The notes under the pieces: generated by a model
Database searches by the model: none
What the model saw: only the letters and a program-made list of their open reading frames with translations
Told to the model about the DNA's origin: nothing
Made by a program: the position numbers and the translations under genes
Assembly (NCBI RefSeq): GCF_000429085.1
Contig: NZ_AUBE01000014.1
Location: forward strand, 142,995-206,994
Length of the DNA stretch: 64,000 bases
Source of the DNA: Streptomyces flavidovirens DSM 40150
GTDB lineage: Bacteria > Actinomycetota > Actinomycetes > Streptomycetales > Streptomycetaceae
Direction: 5' to 3'
Shown: one piece after another, positions 57,886 through 64,000 of the stretch
Position numbering within the stretch: position 1 is the first letter of the stretch
How the letters are laid out: the number at the start of each line of letters is the position of its first letter

Positions 57886-58476
57886 ATGGCGCGGGCTGGG
57901 CTGACAGTGGAGCGGGTGACGATCGCGGGCGCCGCGTTGGCGGACGAGGTCGGGCTCGACCGGGTGACCATGTCGCAGGTGGCGCGCAGGCTTGGCGTGA
58001 AGGACGCGAGCCTGTACACGCACGTCCGCAGCCTGGAGGACCTGCGCGGGCGGATCGCGCTTCTCGCGGCGGACGAGAAGACCATCCGTATCGCGGAGGC
58101 CACCGCCGGACGGTCGGGCAAGGACGCGCTGGTGGCGTTTGCGAACGCCTGGCGGGAGTACGCCCACCAGCATCCGGGCCGGTACATGGCGACGCAGACT
58201 CCCCTCCAGATCGACCCTGAACTGGCAGCACAAGCGCCCGGACCACGGCGTGCGGTCGAGCTGACCTACGGCATGTTGCGCGGCTACGGACTGGCCGAGC
58301 CCGATCTGACCGACGCGGTCCGGTTGCTGCGCAGCACGTTCCACGGGTTCGTCGCCTTGGAGGCCGCGGGCGGGTTCGCGCACGAGCGTTCGCCGCAGCA
58401 CTCCTGGGTCCGTGCCCTCGACGCTCTCCACGCCCTCCTGGAGAACTGGCCCCCGTTGCAAGAGGGAGACTCCTGA
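57886..58476 (+). CDS. TetR-family regulator (WHG-domain type)
   Basis: Regulator of 196 residues unrelated in detail to the two cluster TetR paralogues. HTH in VTMSQVARRLGVKDASLYTHVRSLEDL; C-terminal WHG-type domain (HGFVALEAAGGF). It sits at the right end of the accessory region and is followed by a hydrolase with TGATG overlap. Palindromes in its promoter suggest autoregulation. It may be a separate two-gene unit rather than part of the cluster. Start ATG at 57886 with GAGGAGGG upstream. Confidence 0.9.
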   Translation: MARAGLTVERVTIAGAALADEVGLDRVTMSQVARRLGVKDASLYTHVRSLEDLRGRIALLAADEKTIRIAEATAGRSGKDALVAFANAWREYAHQHPGRYMATQTPLQIDPELAAQAPGPRRAVELTYGMLRGYGLAEPDLTDAVRLLRSTFHGFVALEAAGGFAHERSPQHSWVRALDALHALLENWPPLQEGDS

Positions 58477-59372
58477 TGACTGACCCGACCATCGGCAGCC
58501 TGCGCGTGCCCGGCGCGACCCTGCACTACGAAGTACGCGGCCAGGGCCCGCTCCTGCTGCTGATCCCCGGAGGGGCGGGCGACGCGGCCTCTTTCGACGG
58601 CATCGCCGACGACCTGGCCGCTGAACACACCGTCGCGACCTACGACCCGCGCGGCATGTCCCGTAGCCCGCTGGACGATCCCGAAGCCGAGCAGTGCGTG
58701 GCCGAACACGCCGATGACGCGTTCCGGATGCTGGAAGTGCTGTCGCCCGGCGAGCCCGCCCGGGTGTTCGGCGCCAGCTCGGGCGCGATCGCCGCCGTAC
58801 ACCTGCTCACCGCCCATCCTGAACGCGTAGAGCGCGTCGTGGCGCACGAGCCGCCGATAGTTGAGGTCTTGCCGGACGCCTCCGAACATCGCGCGCTCAT
58901 CGCGCGCGTGCAGGAGACGTTCCACGCCCGCGGGCTCATGCCGGCGATGTCCGTGTTCGCTGCCGGTCTGAAGAAGGACGGCGACACCACCGAACCGAAG
59001 GCCGAGCTCAAGCTTCCGCCGCAAGCAGCGGCGCGAGCCGGGCGGACGATGGCCAACCTGCCGTACTTCGTCGGGCGCATCGTGCCCCGCTTCATGTCCT
59101 ACACCCCGGACATCCACCGGCTGGAGGCGCTGTCGGACCGGCTCGTGCTCGCCTGCGGCCACGACTCACGCGGCGAGTTGCCCTACCGTCCGGCCGCGCT
59201 CCTGGCCGAACGTCTCGGCACGGAACTCGTGCACTTCCCCGGCGGACACACCGGCCTGACCACACACCCCGCCGAGTTCGGCGAACTCCTGCGAAAGGTA
59301 CTGCGCACCTGTACTCGAATCCCCCTCGACCTAATCAGCCCCAAGCACGCAGGCGAGGTGATCGGGAAGTAG
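58476..59372 (+). CDS. alpha/beta hydrolase
   Basis: Hydrolase of 298 residues. Oxyanion segment LLLIPGGAGDAASF, nucleophile Ser in VFGASSGAIAAVHL, FDG lid region, Asp in LACGHDSRGE and His in HFPGGHTGLTTHP. HEPPIVEV is typical of this Streptomyces group. Its ATG overlaps the TetR stop (TGATG), so it is likely the regulator's target. Substrate unknown. It is not of the VNGK/YRWG paralogue family. Last accessory gene; conserved chromosome resumes after it. Confidence 0.87.
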   Translation: MTDPTIGSLRVPGATLHYEVRGQGPLLLLIPGGAGDAASFDGIADDLAAEHTVATYDPRGMSRSPLDDPEAEQCVAEHADDAFRMLEVLSPGEPARVFGASSGAIAAVHLLTAHPERVERVVAHEPPIVEVLPDASEHRALIARVQETFHARGLMPAMSVFAAGLKKDGDTTEPKAELKLPPQAAARAGRTMANLPYFVGRIVPRFMSYTPDIHRLEALSDRLVLACGHDSRGELPYRPAALLAERLGTELVHFPGGHTGLTTHPAEFGELLRKVLRTCTRIPLDLISPKHAGEVIGK

Positions 59373-59418
59373 GCGTCGTCCTCGACACGGTGCTGCCCGG
59401 CCCTGTGAAGACGGGGCT

Positions 59419-60171
59419 TCAGTGGCCGCTGGCACGTGGTGGGCGCAGCACAGACCTGACACGGTCAATCCCTTCGGCTACAACAGTTGCTCCGGGGGCG
59501 ATCTCCGTGAACCCCGCGTCGTGCACTGTCGGCAGCCCGCTCGCGGTGAGCTCCCGCCACCGCCCGGCCTCCGCCGTGCGTACCGCAAGCGGGAAGCCGG
59601 CGGTCTGCCAGGCCTTCCGTTCCACCTCCGACAGCTCCCACCAGGCCAGTTGGGCGCCGTGACCGGCCTGCGCCATCGCCTTGCCCGCCGACATGGCGAG
59701 GTCCGGGTTCATCCACAGCACCGGGTCCTCGGCGGCGGCCGGGCCCGGCGGCCGCGGATCGTCCAGCTCCGTGCCCGAGACCTGGAGCTTCGCCAGCTCC
59801 TTGGGCCAGCCGTCCAGCGGTACGGGCGGGAAGACCCGCACCTCCGCCGCCTGTCCCGTGACGGTGATGCCGGGGAGCGCCGAGGCCTTCCGCCACTCGC
59901 CGCCGCGTGCCCGCCGCACCACCTTGCGGATCCGGGCGTCCTGCCAGAGCCGCATCGCCCCGGCCCACTCGCCCTCGCCCAGCGACCGCTCGTCGGACAG
60001 CATCACCAGGACCGCGCGGGCCGCCGTCTCCAGGGCGTCCGTACGGGCCGGCGGAGCGTCCTTCTCGATGTGCACGACCAGCGGCAGCACGAACTGCGGG
60101 GCCTCGTCGCGCGCCGTCTGCTCGTGCCGGAAGGGACTGTCGGGGGTCTCGGGGATGCCGTTGTCGCTCAC
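59419..60171 (-). CDS. PTH2-type peptidyl-tRNA hydrolase domain protein
   Basis: Cytoplasmic protein of 250 residues. The C-terminal half is a PTH2 fold: DLAMSAGKAMAQAGHGAQLA with the basic substrate-binding residues, then RWRELTASGLPTVHDAGFTEI and GATVVAEGI. The N-terminal half (LVVHIEKDAPPARTDALETA) is actinobacteria-specific. Peptidyl-tRNA hydrolase activity is inferred by family. Start GTG at 60171. Conserved chromosomal gene marking the right border of the accessory region. Confidence 0.85.
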   Translation of the reverse strand: MSDNGIPETPDSPFRHEQTARDEAPQFVLPLVVHIEKDAPPARTDALETAARAVLVMLSDERSLGEGEWAGAMRLWQDARIRKVVRRARGGEWRKASALPGITVTGQAAEVRVFPPVPLDGWPKELAKLQVSGTELDDPRPPGPAAAEDPVLWMNPDLAMSAGKAMAQAGHGAQLAWWELSEVERKAWQTAGFPLAVRTAEAGRWRELTASGLPTVHDAGFTEIAPGATVVAEGIDRVRSVLRPPRASGH

Positions 60172-60256
60172 CCGGCCAAGTCTGCCAGCCGGGTCCGGGG
60201 CATCTCCTCCTCAGGTAGCTTGGCGGAACGGATGGCTCCGGGCCAGGATGATCCGC

Positions 60257-60934
60257 ATGAAGAGCGATCTTTTTGCCTCAGAGAACATGGCGCAGCAGGC
60301 CCCTGTTCCCGGAATGACCCTCCAGAACGCCAAGTCGGTGAAGTACGCCGTCAATGGCGAGATGCACGCGCGGCAGGGCTCGATGATCGCCTTCCGCGGC
60401 AACCTGCAGTTCGAGCGCAAGGGCCAGGGCATCGGCGGCATGCTCAAGCGCGCCGTCACCGGCGAGGGCCTGGCACTGATGGCTGTGCGCGGCCAGGGCG
60501 AGGCGTGGTTCGCGCACGAGGCGCAGAACTGCTTCATCGTCGACCTCGAGCAGGGCGACGCGCTCACCGTCAACGGCCGTAACGTGCTGTGCTTCGACGC
60601 GACCCTCTCGTACGAGATCAAGACGGTGAAGGGCGCCGGCATGACCGGCGGCGGCCTCTTCAACAGCCTCTTCACCGGATACGGCAAGCTCGCCGTCATC
60701 TGTGAGGGCAGCCCGATCGTGATCCCCGTGACCCAGCAGCAGCCGGTGTACGTCGACACCGACGCGGTGGTGGGGTGGAGCGCCCAGCTCAACACCTCGC
60801 TGCACCGCTCGCAGTCGGTCGGCTCCATGATCCGCGGCGGCTCGGGCGAGGCGGTCCAGCTCATGCTCCAGGGCGACGGCTTCGTCATCGTCCGGCCGAG
60901 CGAGCTCAAGCCCGAGAAGGCGGCGAGCAGCTGA
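60257..60934 (+). CDS. AIM24 (DUF124) family protein
   Basis: Protein of 225 residues with the AIM24 double-stranded beta-helix: VNGEMHARQGSMIAFRGNLQF, LALMAVRGQGEAWFA, YGKLAVICEGSPIVIPV, VDTDAVVGWSAQL. Widely conserved, function in bacteria unclear. Starts at the ATG at 60257, 85 bases from the divergent PTH2-like gene. Soluble, no signal peptide. Confidence 0.9.
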   Translation: MKSDLFASENMAQQAPVPGMTLQNAKSVKYAVNGEMHARQGSMIAFRGNLQFERKGQGIGGMLKRAVTGEGLALMAVRGQGEAWFAHEAQNCFIVDLEQGDALTVNGRNVLCFDATLSYEIKTVKGAGMTGGGLFNSLFTGYGKLAVICEGSPIVIPVTQQQPVYVDTDAVVGWSAQLNTSLHRSQSVGSMIRGGSGEAVQLMLQGDGFVIVRPSELKPEKAASS

Positions 60935-60990
60935 CCTTGCCCGAAGCGGCGCCTGCTCGGGCCCCGGTGGGCCTGAGTAGGCTCGTACGC

Positions 60991-61128
60991 ATGGACGAGA
61001 AGAGCCCGCCGTACGCCGAGTGCGTGCTGTGCCGGAAGCCGACCGAGTACCCGGAGTCGGTCAGGGGTGTCGTGTACTGCCCCGTCTGCGAGTGGCAGGA
61101 GGCGCAGCGCATGGCCTGCTCGGGGTGA
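60991..61128 (+). CDS. small zinc-ribbon protein (45 aa)
   Basis: Short conserved actinobacterial protein with two Cys pairs, CVLC and CPVC, forming a likely zinc knuckle, in AECVLCRKPTEYPES and GVVYCPVCEWQEAQ. Start ATG at 60991. Function unknown. The GNAT gene follows after 43 bases. Confidence 0.8.
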   Translation: MDEKSPPYAECVLCRKPTEYPESVRGVVYCPVCEWQEAQRMACSG

Positions 61129-61171
61129 AATCCGGTGGACGGGCGGCCGGGCGGCCGGGATCATCCGCACG

Positions 61172-61705
61172 GTGACAGATCGAGACGAGCAGCAGCGACA
61201 GATCAGTTTCGTGGAGCTGGACGGGGCGGTCATGACCGCCCTGCTCGACGGTGACCTGGCCGCGGCCGGCGCCGAGGCCGGGGTCGCCCTGACCGAGTTC
61301 TTCCTGACCGACAGTGCGCTGTGGCTGTGGCGCTACCGCCTCGGGCAGATGGCCGACGACCCCGCGCGGGCGCACTGGTGTGGCCGGCTCGCGGTGTGCG
61401 GGCCGGGCGGCGAGGTCGTCGGGCACGGCGGATTCCACGGTCCGCCCGACGACCGGGGCATGGTCGAGGTCGGTTACGCCGTCGACCCCGCCTTTCGCCG
61501 CCGGGGATACGCCAGGGCCACCCTCGCCGAGCTGCTGCGCCGGGCCGCCGCCGAGCCGGGTGTGACCACGGTGCGGGCGTCGATCCGCCCCGACAACGTG
61601 GCGTCCCTGGCCACCATCGCCGGCTTCGGCTTCACGGAGACCGGCGAACTGTGGGACGAGGAGGACGGGATGGAGACGCTGTACGAGGCTCACGTGGGCT
61701 CATGA
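61172..61705 (+). CDS. GNAT-family N-acetyltransferase (RimJ-like)
   Basis: Acetyltransferase of 177 residues. The acetyl-CoA site is RRRGYARATLAELLRRA, preceded by VEVGYAVDPAF and followed by ASIRPDNVASLATIAGFGF, as in RimJ/RimL-type enzymes. Substrate not predictable. Start GTG at 61172. Its last 6 bases overlap the convergent deacetylase gene. Confidence 0.9.
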   Translation: MTDRDEQQRQISFVELDGAVMTALLDGDLAAAGAEAGVALTEFFLTDSALWLWRYRLGQMADDPARAHWCGRLAVCGPGGEVVGHGGFHGPPDDRGMVEVGYAVDPAFRRRGYARATLAELLRRAAAEPGVTTVRASIRPDNVASLATIAGFGFTETGELWDEEDGMETLYEAHVGS

Positions 61706-62572
61706 CGACTTCATGAGATCCGAGACCTTCACGAAGCGGTAGCCGCGCTCGCGCAGCTCCGGCACGATCCGCAGGATCGCCTGCTCGGTCACCGGCGCCG
61801 CGCTGCGCGTGCAGTGCATGACCACCAGCGAGCCCGGCCGCACCCCGGCCAGGACCTGCTCGGCCACCGCGTCCCCGTCGCGCGCGAAGGCGTCGCCGCT
61901 CACCACGTCCCACTGGACCGCCGTCACCTTCGCCGGGGCCAGTGCGCGCAGGGCCTCGTCGTCGTAACAGCCGCCGGGGAAACGGAAGTACGGGACGATG
62001 TTCCGCGCGCCGGCCTTGCGGAACGCGGCGAAGGCGCGCTCCACGTCGGTGCGCATCTGCTGCCCCTCGACCGTCGGCAGGCCGTAGCAGGGGGACTTGA
62101 AGGCGTGGTGGCTGTACGAGTGGTTGGCGATCTCGAAGAGCGGGTCCCGCCCGATGGACCTGGCCTGGTCCGGGTACTCCTCGGCCCAGCGGCCCGTCAT
62201 GAAGACCGTCGCCGGGACCTTCAGCCTGCGCAGGGACGCGATCAGGGCGGGGTTGTCGAAGTGTTCGCCGCGCGCGGCCCGTGGGCCCTGGTCCGCGGTC
62301 ATGTCGGCGTCGAAGGTCAGCGCGACGGTTTTGGTACGGGTGTCGCGGGCGCGTTCGAAGACGGGGGTGAGACCGCCGGGGCCCGCCGCGAGGGTCGGTG
62401 GCGCGGCCCGCTCCGGTGACGGGGCGGGTGCGGGGCGGCCGGAGGCAGAGGCGGCCGGGGTCGCCGCGGCCGGGAAGGAGGCGGACCCGTTGGGTCCGCC
62501 TGCGCACCCCGTGAGGGCGGCGCACAGCACCGCTGCCGTCACCAGTCTTCGTCGTCGTACGGGAATGATCAC
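61700..62572 (-). CDS. polysaccharide deacetylase (NodB) lipoprotein
   Basis: Exported lipoprotein of 290 residues. Lipobox AALTGC with Cys23, a Pro/Ala-rich linker (to about 75), then the NodB domain: VALTFDADMTAD (catalytic base and metal Asp), NHSYSHHAF (HXXXH metal ligands), YFRFPGGCYDD and VVMHCTRSAA. It probably deacetylates peptidoglycan or another cell-wall glycan. Start GTG at 62572. Conserved chromosomal gene. Confidence 0.9.
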   Translation of the reverse strand: MIIPVRRRRLVTAAVLCAALTGCAGGPNGSASFPAAATPAASASGRPAPAPSPERAAPPTLAAGPGGLTPVFERARDTRTKTVALTFDADMTADQGPRAARGEHFDNPALIASLRRLKVPATVFMTGRWAEEYPDQARSIGRDPLFEIANHSYSHHAFKSPCYGLPTVEGQQMRTDVERAFAAFRKAGARNIVPYFRFPGGCYDDEALRALAPAKVTAVQWDVVSGDAFARDGDAVAEQVLAGVRPGSLVVMHCTRSAAPVTEQAILRIVPELRERGYRFVKVSDLMKSS

Positions 62573-62589
62573 ACACGGAAACTATCCGA

Positions 62590-63510
62590 TTATCGGGACA
62601 ATAGCCGTTCGCGGCACTCCGCCACGTCGAAGTCCGCCCTCGGGTACCGCGGATCCAGCGCTTCCAGGTGTTCGAGCAGCAGTTTGCTGACGGCCCAGTC
62701 GCGGTACCACTTCCGGTCGGCCGGGACAACGAACCACGGGGCGGCCTTGGTCGAGCAGCGCTCCAGCGCCAGCTCGTACGCCTCCTGGTAGGCGGGCCAC
62801 AGCGCGCGCTCGTCGATGTCGACCGGGCTGAACTTCCAGTGCTTGTCGGGGTTGTCGAGGCGTTTGAGCAGACGGCGGCGCTGCTCCTCGTAGCTGATGT
62901 GCAGGAAGACCTTGACGACCGTGACGCCGTCATCGGCGAGAGACTTCTCGAAGCGGTTGATCTGGCCGTAGCGGCGGCCGATCTCCTCGCGCGGCACCAG
63001 CTCGCGCACCCGGGCGATCAGCACGTCCTCGTACTGCGAACGGTCGAAGATGCCGATCTCGCCCGGATGCGGCAGCGCCTTCATGATCCGCCACAGGAAG
63101 GGGTGGTTCCGTTCCTCGGCCGTCGGCGCCTTGAAGGCCTTGATCCGGCAGCCGGACGGATTGAAGATGCCGATGACGTGCTTGACGGTGCCGCCCTTGC
63201 CGCTGGTGTCCATGCCCTGGAGTACGAGCAGCAGGCGTCGCCGGTCGCCCGCGGTGCTCGCCGCGTACAGGCGCTCCTGGAGACCGGCGAGACGTTCCCC
63301 CATCAGGGCGGTCGCCGCCAGGCCGGCCACCTTCAGCGGCGGCCGGCCGGCGGGGAACCCCGGAGTGCCACCGGCGTCGTACGAGGACAGGCTGACCCGT
63401 TCGCCCTCGGGGACGCGCAGCAGCTCACTCAGCGGGCCCGCGTGCCGCCCCCGCACCTTCGCGGGCTTCTTCGCGGGCTCCTGCCCCGGCTTCTTCCTGG
63501 CCACTGACAC
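62590..63510 (-). CDS. polyphosphate kinase 2 (PPK2) family protein
   Basis: Polyphosphate-dependent nucleotide kinase of 306 residues. Walker A GMDTSGKGGT is at 99-108; FNPSGCRIKAFKAPTAEE and GIFDRSQYEDVL are the lid and Walker B regions; KHWKFSPVDIDERALW is class-typical. A Lys-rich N-terminus (KKPGQEPAKKPAK) precedes. Transfers phosphate between polyphosphate and nucleotides. Start GTG at 63510; GTG at 63504 also in frame. Confidence 0.93.
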   Translation of the reverse strand: MSVARKKPGQEPAKKPAKVRGRHAGPLSELLRVPEGERVSLSSYDAGGTPGFPAGRPPLKVAGLAATALMGERLAGLQERLYAASTAGDRRRLLLVLQGMDTSGKGGTVKHVIGIFNPSGCRIKAFKAPTAEERNHPFLWRIMKALPHPGEIGIFDRSQYEDVLIARVRELVPREEIGRRYGQINRFEKSLADDGVTVVKVFLHISYEEQRRRLLKRLDNPDKHWKFSPVDIDERALWPAYQEAYELALERCSTKAAPWFVVPADRKWYRDWAVSKLLLEHLEALDPRYPRADFDVAECRERLLSR

Positions 63511-63679
63511 CCCTTGCCGGTCCCGTCGGTTCCCTCGATCCTGCGACGGCCCGGCGGAAATCGCGACCGGTACGGGGACCGGGCGTCTTCTCCGCCCATG
63601 TCACTGAGCCGGGGAAGCGGAAAAGGGGGCGGGAGCCGGTGCGGACGCTGTTGGTTAATTCAGCCCTCGCTGTGACGTG

Positions 63680-63722
63680 ACGTCGGCCTTCGAGACCTGG
63701 TTGTGGTCTTGAAGGCCGACGT
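63680..63722. terminator. long hairpin just before the transposase
   Basis: Perfect 12-bp arms (ACGTCGGCCTTC and complement) that extend to 18 bp with one G-T pair, loop TGGTTGT. It lies immediately before the IS1182-type gene and would block read-in transcription or form part of the element's end. Confidence 0.6.
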
Positions 63723-63737
63723 TGTCGTATGGGGTGG

Positions 63738-64000
63738 GTGTCGTTGTCTATGCAGCCGAAGGGACCGGGAGAGGTTCCGCGGGAGACGGTGCGGGTGGCG
63801 CGGGCGGCGTTCCCGAAGGGGAGCCTAGCGATCCGGATCCGGGACGAGTTGGGTCCGCTGTTCATCGACGGACAGTTCGCGGACCTGTTCCCGGCACGAG
63901 GGAAGCCTGCCTGGTCTCCGGGTCGTCTGGTGATGGTGCTGGTGCTGCAGTTCGTGGAGGGCCTCACTGACCGGCAGGCCGCGGAGGCGGTGCGGGCGAG
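63738..64000 (+). CDS. IS1182-family transposase, N-terminal part (cut by right edge)
   Basis: The visible 87 codons match the N-terminal DUF772 region of IS1182 (IS5-like) transposases: PRETVRVARAAFPKGSLAIR, DELGPLFIDGQFADLFPARG, GRLVMVLVLQFVEGLTDRQA. The DDE catalytic domain lies beyond the window. GTG at 63738 chosen; ATG at 63729 and 63750 are in frame. Terminal inverted repeat not confirmed. Shows that the region to the right has been visited by a mobile element. Confidence 0.85.
   Translation, partial: MSLSMQPKGPGEVPRETVRVARAAFPKGSLAIRIRDELGPLFIDGQFADLFPARGKPAWSPGRLVMVLVLQFVEGLTDRQAAEAVRA

Noticed and set aside
19048..59372. Modular NRPS or PKS
   Set aside because: No condensation domain, acyltransferase domain or multi-domain synthase is present; only free-standing enzymes.
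1..64000. tRNA, rRNA or riboswitch
   Set aside because: No cloverleaf, rRNA or recognisable riboswitch sequence noticed by eye; a covariance-model scan would be decisive.

Overview
This is high-GC actinobacterial DNA, almost certainly Streptomyces. The evidence is about 70 percent GC, strong third-position GC bias, GTG and TTG starts, a hemE/hemY/hemQ set of the coproporphyrin-dependent haem pathway, and a DUF3000/LuxR/RNase D/FadB-FadA neighbourhood typical of the genus. No tRNA or rRNA gene was seen.

Layout. (1) 1-18.9 kb is conserved chromosome: beta-oxidation fadB (cut by the left edge) and fadA, RNase D, a LuxR-type regulator, DUF3000, hemE, a roughly 24-copy 19-bp tandem repeat, a CoA-disulfide-reductase-like flavoprotein, a DUF4349 lipoprotein, hemY, hemQ, a secreted S33 tripeptidyl aminopeptidase, two TIGR04222 membrane proteins (one with a Cys/Ser/Gly-rich tail), a DUF692 enzyme and a DUF4142 protein. 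(2) 19.0-59.4 kb is accessory and reads as a biosynthetic gene cluster with its own regulation. (3) 59.4-63.5 kb returns to conserved genes: a PTH2-like protein, AIM24, a zinc ribbon, a GNAT, a NodB deacetylase and PPK2. (4) An IS1182-type transposase begins at the right edge.

The cluster combines three chemistries rarely seen together. First, a complete 4-hydroxyphenylglycine (Hpg) set: prephenate dehydrogenase, 4-hydroxymandelate synthase, FMN hydroxymandelate oxidase and an HpgT-like aminotransferase. Second, a coupled pair resembling CreE and CreD, the aspartate-to-nitrosuccinate monooxygenase and nitrosuccinate lyase that release nitrite for N-N or diazo bond formation. Third, an acyl-chain system on free-standing carrier proteins: three ACPs, two phosphopantetheinyl transferases, four adenylate-forming ligases, a ketosynthase, a MaoC-type double hotdog protein, two ferritin-like desaturases, two acyl-CoA-dehydrogenase-type proteins (one fused to a methyltransferase-like domain), two hotdog thioesterases, a ferredoxin and a ThiS/MoaD-type sulfur carrier. 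There is no modular NRPS or PKS, so the product is probably a small acylated, nitrogen-functionalised Hpg-related metabolite. That is inference; the structure is unknown to me.

The cluster carries a second FabI whose drug-contact glycine (Gly93 in E. coli FabI) is alanine, a plausible self-resistance target, plus an MFS exporter. Two near-identical 214-residue TetR regulators and at least eight related operator-like sites (core ACGAMCGWNCG) control the divergent operons, and three paralogous alpha/beta hydrolases each sit beside such a site. One ACP gene appears to start at ATC. Much of the cluster is arranged with ATGA or GTGA overlaps, indicating translational coupling.
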